DNA of 64,000 bases from Brevibacterium permense (GTDB taxonomy: Bacteria; Actinomycetota; Actinomycetes; Actinomycetales; Brevibacteriaceae): contig NZ_JABSSX010000003.1 of assembly GCF_013280495.1 (NCBI RefSeq), positions 1 through 64,000 of the forward strand, in the 5' to 3' direction. The notes under the pieces were generated by a model. It ran no database searches. It had not been told where the DNA came from and worked only from the letters and a program-made list of their open reading frames with translations. Made by a program: the position numbers and the translations under genes. Positions 56,727 to 62,208 of the stretch are shown here, piece by piece; position 1 is the first letter of the stretch; every line of letters begins with the position of its first letter.

Positions 56727-57197
56727 TCACATCGTCTGCAGCGCAGTCAGCGTCCACCGGGTGGTGAGCAGTTCCAAACGGACTGCCACCGCCCGGACGC
56801 GATTTGCGGCGGCGACGATGACTGTGACTTCGGCGATCTCGGGGCTGATCTGGCAGACGTGCGCCGTTCCCGGCCTCACCGTCCGAGCTCCGGGCACGGT
56901 CGCCCTGTGGGGAGCCACCTCGGCGCGCAGCTGACTGCGGTGGTCGATCTTCGCCAGCAGCTCCGGTTGGACCCATCGGGCGATCGTCTCACTGCGTCTG
57001 GCGCCCGAGAGGACTTCGAGGCAGGCTACCGCCAACGAGGTGGCCGTGGCCGCGATCCGCGCCCGGTCGTCCACGACGTCCTGGCCCCGGACCTGCCCGT
57101 CGACCCGGCGAGGGGGCGGTGCCGTGGACGACGGTGCGACCTCTCGCCGAGGCGGTGCCGACGCCTGCGGTCGGGTGAGGGTTAGTGGGGCGGTCAT
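56727..57197 (-). CDS. Rv3235-like family protein
   Basis: A 156-residue protein resembling the small actinobacterial Rv3235 family found close to secA. The N-terminal 40 residues are Pro/Ala/Arg-rich and disordered. The C-terminal part has a helix (ATATSLAVACLEVLSGARRSETIARWVQPELLAKI) and beta strands (AEVTVIVAAANRVRAVAVRLELLTTRWTLTAL). No catalytic residues are evident. Its start overlaps the stop of the LysM gene by four bases, so the two are cotranscribed. It converges on secA with an 18-base gap. Function unknown. Confidence 0.75.
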   Translation of the reverse strand: MTAPLTLTRPQASAPPRREVAPSSTAPPPRRVDGQVRGQDVVDDRARIAATATSLAVACLEVLSGARRSETIARWVQPELLAKIDHRSQLRAEVAPHRATVPGARTVRPGTAHVCQISPEIAEVTVIVAAANRVRAVAVRLELLTTRWTLTALQTM

Positions 57198-58087
57198 TTC
57201 TGGATCTCCAATCTCTGACCAGCGATGATGAGGCTCGGATCGGGGCCGATGGTGTCCTCGTTGGCAGCATAGACGTGCGCGACGAGCTGCGGGATCTCTT
57301 CATGGGTCTCGGCGAGATCGGCAGCGATCGACCACAGGCTCTCGCCTTGAGCCACAATATGTGTGGAAGTTCCAGGATCCGCAGGCTCGGCGGCATCGGC
57401 ACTGCTGTCGCCCGGCTCATTCGGCTCCCTGCCGCGGTCGGACCCGCCTGACCGGTCCGATTCGCCGGACCCGTCCGACGACCGGTCGGTCGGTGGTGCT
57501 GAAGGCCCTTTGTCTGCGGGCGGCTCCGTGGGCCAACCGGGATCGGGTGGGTGGATTCGACCGGGTGGCTCGGATTCCTCACGGGGCTTGGCCCCGTCTG
57601 GCGACTGCTCATCCTCAGACTGCTCGGCATCGTCGGAGGAGTCCGCAGAGGGTTGATCATCGTCGATCGTCGGCCAGCCGGGATCGGCCGGGGCGGACGG
57701 AGTATGCGCAGACGGTGCAGAGACGGAAGGAGCCTGCGTGGACGATGCGGGGTCAGGACCGGGACCAGCGATCGTTGCTGCTTGAGCGGAGTGGACCACG
57801 AGGCCGGCCGAGACGATGGCAAGAACGCTCGACGCGAGTATCCGTGGCATCGCCTTGACGACCAATCCGGCAAGCGCCGACCGGAAACGACCGGAGGGAA
57901 TCACCTGCAGCAGCAGGGCCAGCAGAGAGACGAGCCCGATCCGTGTGAACAGAAACACTCCGGTGCCGATGATGACGATGACGACGACGTCGCTGGTCGA
58001 CCACGGCTGAGGCAACTGCTCCCACGCAGTGACGAACGAACCGAGCAGAACCAACCACGAACTCGCACATGCAATCAAGAGATACAT
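57194..58087 (-). CDS. LysM-domain membrane protein
   Basis: A 297-residue envelope protein. Three hydrophobic segments lie within the first 105 residues (about 2-20, 33-65 and 82-103). A 130-residue extracellular Pro/Ser/Asp/Glu-rich stretch with two DPGWPT motifs follows, and a C-terminal LysM domain (about 243-295: THIVAQGESLWSIAADLAE, DPSLIIAGQRLEI) should bind peptidoglycan. GGAGG is well placed upstream, and TTGACA at 58142-58147 (minus strand) may be its -35. It is cotranscribed with the Rv3235-like gene. No enzymatic domain is seen. Confidence 0.85.
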   Translation of the reverse strand: MYLLIACASSWLVLLGSFVTAWEQLPQPWSTSDVVVIVIIGTGVFLFTRIGLVSLLALLLQVIPSGRFRSALAGLVVKAMPRILASSVLAIVSAGLVVHSAQAATIAGPGPDPASSTQAPSVSAPSAHTPSAPADPGWPTIDDDQPSADSSDDAEQSEDEQSPDGAKPREESEPPGRIHPPDPGWPTEPPADKGPSAPPTDRSSDGSGESDRSGGSDRGREPNEPGDSSADAAEPADPGTSTHIVAQGESLWSIAADLAETHEEIPQLVAHVYAANEDTIGPDPSLIIAGQRLEIQK

Positions 58088-58141
58088 CTAGACATCCTCC
58101 ATTGGACATTGAAGATAATGATGCCGTTAGATACAGTTTGG

Positions 58142-58147
58142 TGTCAA
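58142..58147 (-). promoter_or_regulatory. Putative -35 box of the LysM gene
   Basis: TTGACA on the minus strand is a perfect -35 match. CATCAT 18 bases further is a weaker -10. The predicted leader contains an ATGTCCA motif shared with the helix-turn-helix gene control region. Confidence 0.4.
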
Positions 58148-58159
58148 TGGATATGCTCT

Positions 58160-58177
58160 AACTACATCGTTGTAGTT
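58160..58177. promoter_or_regulatory. Dyad AACTACA-TCGT-TGTAGTT
   Basis: A perfect 7+4+7 inverted repeat in the 149-base divergent region between the LysM gene and the 58237 gene. Candidate operator; the cognate regulator is unknown. Confidence 0.5.
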
Positions 58178-58190
58178 CGGTGCATCTTCA

Positions 58191-58205
58191 TTTCAAGTCT
58201 TGAAA
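58191..58205. promoter_or_regulatory. Dyad TTTCAAG-T-CTTGAAA
   Basis: A perfect 7+1+7 inverted repeat ending 31 bases before the ATG at 58237. It is separate from the dyad at 58160-58177. Confidence 0.5.
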
Positions 58206-58236
58206 GTGGACTACAGCTGGGGCAGGCTTGGCGATT

Positions 58237-58752
58237 ATGGACGATCGCATCGATGCACTCCTGGCGGATATCGAAGCCGCCGACACGGCGGCACAAGCGC
58301 ACGTCAGAAGAGGCGAATTCGGCGAGGAGGTGACCGGTCAGGCGGCCGAGAGAACTCTGCTCGAACGGATGCGCGGGGCGCTGGGATCGACGGTGCAGGT
58401 GACGCTGCCGGGGCGAAGCATCACAGGAACGGCGTGCTTCCTCGGTCGGGACATCATCGTCCTGGCCGGTGCGGAGGCCTCCGTGATCGCGATCAGGGCA
58501 GTTCGGGGATTCAGGCTGATCACGAGAGTGCATCGATTCGACGCCGGCGGGCTGGAGAGATTGGGCCTAGGATCGGCGCTGCGCCGCTGGTCAGCCGCCT
58601 ATGAAGAGGTGTCGATCGATGTCGCCGACAGTGCGGGCAGCATTCGGGGACGCTGCGCACTCGTTGCTTCCGACTATGTCGAGATCGCCGGCAGGATCAT
58701 TCCCTTCGCGGCGATCAATGCTGTCCACGCTCGGACGAATCCCTTCGGATGA
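58237..58752 (+). CDS. Hypothetical protein, 171 residues
   Basis: No family recognised with confidence. The N-terminus is helical and charged (DDRIDALLADIEAADTAAQAHVRRGEFGEEV...), followed by beta-rich sequence with an Sm/RimM-like feel (GSTVQVTLPGRSITGTACFLGRDIIVLAG) and a C-terminal beta segment (GRCALVASDYVEIAGRIIPFAAINAVHA). No signal peptide, membrane segment or Cys. The two beta blocks may be a duplicated small barrel; that is inference. The ATG at 58237 is preferred over an upstream TTG. It is divergent from the LysM gene, with two dyads between, and converges on the helix-turn-helix gene. Confidence 0.75.
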   Translation: MDDRIDALLADIEAADTAAQAHVRRGEFGEEVTGQAAERTLLERMRGALGSTVQVTLPGRSITGTACFLGRDIIVLAGAEASVIAIRAVRGFRLITRVHRFDAGGLERLGLGSALRRWSAAYEEVSIDVADSAGSIRGRCALVASDYVEIAGRIIPFAAINAVHARTNPFG

Positions 58753-58789
58753 CTCGTCCATGATGGAGATCAGAACTGAATCGAGTGGC

Positions 58790-59011
58790 TCAGTCCTCGA
58801 TGGAACCGGTCTTGATCTGGTACTCGGTGCGCTCGTACATGCGCTGGATATACGCTTCGATCTCGGACTTCTCGACCCGCCACTGGCCGCGCCCTCCGAC
58901 TTTGATGGCGCGGAGATCGCCGGAGCGGACCAGGGCCCGAGCCTGTGCGATCGAGACATTGAGCAGCTCGGCCACATCGGTCAGCGGCAGGAAGCGACTT
59001 TCGACGGCCAT
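58790..59011 (-). CDS. Small helix-turn-helix DNA-binding protein (excisionase/BldC-like)
   Basis: A 73-residue protein consisting almost entirely of a MerR-type helix-turn-helix of the excisionase family: FLPLTDVAELLNVSIAQARALVRSGDLRAIKVGGRGQWRVEKSEIEAYIQ. The wing glycines and the WRV strand are typical. Proteins of this size include AlpA, excisionases and the developmental regulator BldC. The ATG at 59011 has GGGAGAAG upstream; upstream in-frame ATGs add sequence with no fit to the fold. Two tandem dyads immediately upstream suggest autoregulation. No integrase is nearby, so it is not a phage excisionase in context. Confidence 0.85.
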   Translation of the reverse strand: MAVESRFLPLTDVAELLNVSIAQARALVRSGDLRAIKVGGRGQWRVEKSEIEAYIQRMYERTEYQIKTGSIED

Positions 59012-59030
59012 GAGGTGACTTCTCCCATTC

Positions 59031-59062
59031 CAAATGTCCATCTGCCACCAGATGTCCATCTG
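59031..59062. promoter_or_regulatory. Tandem dyads upstream of the small helix-turn-helix gene
   Basis: CAGATG-TC-CATCTG at 59049-59062 is a perfect dyad. CAAATG-TC-CATCTG at 59031-59044 is the same with one change. Centres are 18 bases apart, and the pair lies 20-51 bases before the ATG at 59011. The arrangement suits cooperative binding by a small helix-turn-helix protein. Confidence 0.6.
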
Positions 59063-59095
59063 CTTGTTGGTGCATTTGGCCAAAAACCTTGCTTT

Positions 59096-59111
59096 GGCAT
59101 CGTTTGATGCC
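59096..59111. promoter_or_regulatory. Dyad GGCATC-GTTT-GATGCC
   Basis: A perfect 6+4+6 inverted repeat between the helix-turn-helix gene and the divergent SAF gene. It could be an operator for either. Confidence 0.4.
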
Positions 59112-59170
59112 CAATATTATCACTGAGAAGCAGTTTCTGTCAGCGAAACTTCTGCGAATCTGGAGATGCA

Positions 59171-59818
59171 ATGGAGCTCTCGAAAAGAATCCGACGCCCC
59201 CGCTGGACCGATGCGCGCCTCCTCGTCGGTGCGATGCTCGTCGTCCTCGCGGTCGTCGGAACCTACCTGCTCGTCACCTCGGCGAACTCGACCACCCGGG
59301 TCTGGGCGAGCGCACGCGCACTCGTCCCCGGTGAGATCCTCGAACCGGCCGACCTCACAGTGGCCGAGGTCAATCTCGCCGATCTCGGCAAGAAGTATCT
59401 CTCTGCCGATTCCGAACTGCCGACGAATACGAGCGTGCGCAGCGTCGTGGCGGCAGGCGAACTGCTGGCTGCCTCGGCAGTGGCGCCAGTGTCAGAACTC
59501 GAGGGGCGAGTCGTAGCCATCGACATCGCCGGCTCAGTCCCGAGCGTCGTCGACTCGGGCAGCCTCGTCGACGTCTGGGCGCAGCCGGAGCAGAACGGGC
59601 TCGACGATGACGGCGCACAGCCGGAGCAGATCGTCGATTCGGCCCCGGTCGCTCATATCAATCGAGACGTCGGCAGCTTCGGGGCAGGTGACGGCGCCCG
59701 CATCGAAGTGTTCGTCGGCTCTGTGGACCTGCCCGGCGTGCTTGCCGCACTCGACGGACGCAGCGTGCTCTCCGTGGTCGGAGCCCCGTCCGTTCCTGCC
59801 GATGAAAGCGAGCAGTGA
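59171..59818 (+). CDS. SAF-domain membrane-anchored protein
   Basis: A 215-residue protein with a basic N-terminus, one membrane segment (about residues 17-36, LLVGAMLVVLAVVGTYLLVT) and an extracytoplasmic SAF domain (about 42-110: TRVWASARALVPGEILEPADLTVAEVNL, VVAAGELLAASAV). The rest is a beta-rich C-terminus interrupted by an acidic loop. SAF domains occur in CpaB pilus proteins and FlgA. The stop overlaps the CpaE-like start (TGATG), so the two are cotranscribed, as cpaB and cpaE often are, but no pilin, secretin or CpaF gene is present. GGAG lies five bases before the ATG. Confidence 0.83.
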   Translation: MELSKRIRRPRWTDARLLVGAMLVVLAVVGTYLLVTSANSTTRVWASARALVPGEILEPADLTVAEVNLADLGKKYLSADSELPTNTSVRSVVAAGELLAASAVAPVSELEGRVVAIDIAGSVPSVVDSGSLVDVWAQPEQNGLDDDGAQPEQIVDSAPVAHINRDVGSFGAGDGARIEVFVGSVDLPGVLAALDGRSVLSVVGAPSVPADESEQ

Positions 59819-61095
59819 TGACACAGGTCCTGCTGGCGGTCGACTTCGAATACGACCTCATCCTCTTCGAGCTGCTCAGTGAGATCAACGACGTCACGAT
59901 CGTCGCGCGCCCCGCCGACGAGGTGGAGCTGCTGGCACACTGCCGCACCGGCGGAGCCGACGTCGTCATCATCGGCCGCTACTTTCCCGGCCTCGACGCG
60001 GAGGTGGTTGCCGCGATCACGGCCTCCGGTGCGAAGGTGCTCGGATTCGGCGACGACGCGCACGCCCTCGAAGCAGTCGGCATCAGCGCAGTCGTCGCAA
60101 CGGACGCCGACGCGACGGCGATGGCCGCGGCGATCGACGACCTCCGTGCCTCCACCGTGGTCCCGCCGCGCCCGATATCGCCGCCGGGGCCGGTCGGAGG
60201 AGCGGGAACGATCATCACGGTCTGGGGGACCGGTTCGTCGCCCGGACGCACTCTCACTGCCGTCAACCTCGCTGATCAGGCCTCCCGTCAGGGCAAGCGC
60301 AGCGTCGTCGTCGACGCTGACACGGTCTCCGGCATGGTCGCGTCCACCCTCGGGCTGACAGAGGAATCTTCGCATCTGGCCAGCCTCTGCCGGTCGCAGT
60401 CGGACCCGGTCGGGCGCTTCGGCGCGCATGCGGTGCCGCATGCATCGATCCGTGAGAGCTTCCATGCGGTGACCGGGCTGACTCGGCCCGAGAGGTGGCC
60501 GGAGATCCGTGCCTCCGTCCTCGAGTCTGTGCTCAAACGCCTGGCCAAGGTCTACGATGTCGTCATCGTCGACGTCAGCGACCGCATCGATCCCGATGAC
60601 GACCTCGCCGACCCCTTCTACGATCGACACTGCGCCACCCGTGCCGCGCTCGAGGCCGCGGATATCGTGCTCGTCCTCGCGGCAGGGGAGCCGATCGGCC
60701 TGCAGCGACTGGTCAAACTCCTCGGCACACCACGGGCCGAGGCGGTTCGCGAGAAGATGCGGCTGGTGATCACGAAGGTACGCTCGAGTGCGGTCGGCCA
60801 TCCCGCTGAGACGCGGATCAGTGAAGTCCTCGACCGATTCGTCCGGATCACTCCGGACTTCATTCTCAGAGATGACCGGCCCACGGCCGATGCGGCGATG
60901 CTCGCCGGCCACACCCTGCACGAGCAGAATCCCCGGTCCGTCCTCGTCGGGGACCTTGCGGCGATGATCGACGAGCTGCTGCCGGGTCGCCGCCGTTCCC
61001 GCAGATCCGTCGGAGGCCGTGACCGTCGCGGCGCCGCCCGCCGCGGACGCCCACAGAAAGTCAGGGTGAGCCAGGGGAGCGGACCACAGGACTAG
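59818..61095 (+). CDS. CpaE/MinD-like P-loop ATPase
   Basis: A 425-residue protein. Residues about 1-110 resemble a receiver-like fold without the phospho-acceptor context. Residues 130-385 form a MinD/ParA-type ATPase: P-loop WGTGSSPGRT with Arg144 where lysine is usual, VVVDADTVSG and a Walker B-like VVIVDVSDRIDPDDD. A basic C-terminal tail (RRRSRRSVGGRDRRGAARRG-type) could contact membrane or nucleic acid. Relatives in actinobacteria include Ssd-like septum-site proteins and Tad-pilus CpaE. The ATG overlaps the SAF stop; a GTG three bases earlier is possible. Confidence 0.82.
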   Translation: MTQVLLAVDFEYDLILFELLSEINDVTIVARPADEVELLAHCRTGGADVVIIGRYFPGLDAEVVAAITASGAKVLGFGDDAHALEAVGISAVVATDADATAMAAAIDDLRASTVVPPRPISPPGPVGGAGTIITVWGTGSSPGRTLTAVNLADQASRQGKRSVVVDADTVSGMVASTLGLTEESSHLASLCRSQSDPVGRFGAHAVPHASIRESFHAVTGLTRPERWPEIRASVLESVLKRLAKVYDVVIVDVSDRIDPDDDLADPFYDRHCATRAALEAADIVLVLAAGEPIGLQRLVKLLGTPRAEAVREKMRLVITKVRSSAVGHPAETRISEVLDRFVRITPDFILRDDRPTADAAMLAGHTLHEQNPRSVLVGDLAAMIDELLPGRRRSRRSVGGRDRRGAARRGRPQKVRVSQGSGPQD

Positions 61096-61099
61096 GATG
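61094..61099 (+). promoter_or_regulatory. Putative -10 box of the DUF6912 gene (leaderless)
   Basis: TAGGAT ends six bases before the ATG at 61106 and overlaps the preceding stop codon. The same hexamer and spacing class are seen at purK. Confidence 0.45.
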
Positions 61100-61105
61100 A
61101 GGGGC

Positions 61106-61582
61106 ATGGCCATTCGCTGCTACATTCCCACCACCCTGACCGCGCTGCGTTCGACGCTGACCGACGTCCGCGCCGTCGCCCCCGACGCTCAGGGGCGCAG
61201 CCTGCGCGGTGAGGAGTTCGAATCCGCTGAATTCGACGCCATGTGCATCGCCGCGGCCCTGGCCGCGAACGCGGTGTTCGCTCCCGTTGAAACCGAGACC
61301 GGCGCCGAGGCGGCTCCCGAGCGGCGTGTCATCGTGGCCTATGACGCCCCCGAGCCCAGCCCGGCCGCGCCGCTGACCGAGGGCTTCGAGCTCATCACCC
61401 TTGCCGATGTCGACATGGCCCGGGTTGCGAGCTTTCACCTCGATGAGGACGCCGTCTGGGATGAGGCGGTGCAGCTGGCCGAGGACACAGACTCCAGCGC
61501 AGCAGAGGACCACCTGGGCGCTTCCGATCTGCTGTGGTACGACTCTTCCGAACTGGAGCAGCTGCTCGGCGACCAGGCCTGA
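61106..61582 (+). CDS. DUF6912 family protein
   Basis: A 158-residue cytosolic protein resembling DUF6912. It starts MAIRCYIPTTLTALRSTL, has a central acidic region and ends with EDHLGASDLLWYDSSELEQLL. Conserved features include the N-terminal RxYIPxTL motif and a C-terminal segment with DLLWYD. No catalytic residues are apparent; function unknown. It lies 10 bases after the ATPase gene on the same strand, and may also have its own promoter overlapping that gene's stop. It converges on DUF2505 with a 20-base gap. Confidence 0.72.
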   Translation: MAIRCYIPTTLTALRSTLTDVRAVAPDAQGRSLRGEEFESAEFDAMCIAAALAANAVFAPVETETGAEAAPERRVIVAYDAPEPSPAAPLTEGFELITLADVDMARVASFHLDEDAVWDEAVQLAEDTDSSAAEDHLGASDLLWYDSSELEQLLGDQA

Positions 61583-61602
61583 ACCGACGCCGGCCCCCGG
61601 GA

Positions 61603-62067
61603 TCAGGCGGATTCGAAGCGGCGCAGCCGGTCGCTCAGGCGCTTCTTCAGGATCGGGACCACAGCCTGTTCGATCATCGCCCCGAACATCGGGATCGACG
61701 AGCTGATCTCGGCATGAGCGGCCAACTTCGTCACTGACTCGACCTCGCGCAGCTCGAGGACCGCATCGATCTCGACCGGGACGCCTGCGGCGCGTGCAGA
61801 CATGCGGATCTCTGCCTCGTCACCGAGGACATCCCCGGGAATCATGTACACCTCGACCAGCACCGTGTTGTCGGGAAGCCGAGAGGCCAGAGCCGACGGC
61901 AACTCGGCCTTGGGCATCGGGGTCCGCACGGTCATCTCCGTGTCGGGGTCGATGTATTCGGCACTGGCCTCGGAGCCGAGCTTCTCCCACACGTCGGGGT
62001 CGGCAAGTTTGGCCAGGAATGTCGACAGATCAACCGAATAGTCATGATTGAGAGTCAGAGATCGCAT
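61603..62067 (-). CDS. DUF2505 family protein
   Basis: A 154-residue protein of the actinobacterial DUF2505 family, probably a helix-grip (START/polyketide-cyclase-like) lipid-binding fold. Visible are MRSLTLNHDYSVDLSTFLAKLADPDVWEKL, a central string of beta strands (TVLVEVYMIPGDVLGDEAEIRMSARAAGV, AVLELREVESVTKLAAHAEI) and the C-terminal helix FGAMIEQAVVPILKKRLSDRLRRF. The ATG at 62067 is preceded by GGAG and matches the family start; 43 further upstream residues are unlikely. It is divergent from the glutamate dehydrogenase gene. Ligand unknown. Confidence 0.8.
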   Translation of the reverse strand: MRSLTLNHDYSVDLSTFLAKLADPDVWEKLGSEASAEYIDPDTEMTVRTPMPKAELPSALASRLPDNTVLVEVYMIPGDVLGDEAEIRMSARAAGVPVEIDAVLELREVESVTKLAAHAEISSSIPMFGAMIEQAVVPILKKRLSDRLRRFESA

Positions 62068-62155
62068 AGCTCCAGTTTGCCAGCCAATGAACCCTACTTC
62101 ACCGTAGGCCGCTCGGCGTGCCTTTCTCGATATTTGGGCATAGTGTGGGGAATGA

Positions 62156-62173
62156 CGATTCGACGTCGAATCG
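62156..62173. promoter_or_regulatory. 18-bp perfect palindrome upstream of the glutamate dehydrogenase gene
   Basis: CGATTCGAC-GTCGAATCG lies 36-53 bases before the GTG at 62209 and just after a possible -10 box TAGTGT (62141-62146). That is where a repressor would block transcription. Confidence 0.5.
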
Positions 62174-62208
62174 CGTGGCGAATGCTCGTTGATCATAGAG
62201 GTGAAGCA

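Noticed and set aside
58790-59011. Prophage or integrative element signalled by an excisionase-type gene
   Set aside because: No integrase, tRNA attachment site, direct-repeat boundaries or phage genes are nearby, and base composition does not change. A BldC-like chromosomal regulator fits better.
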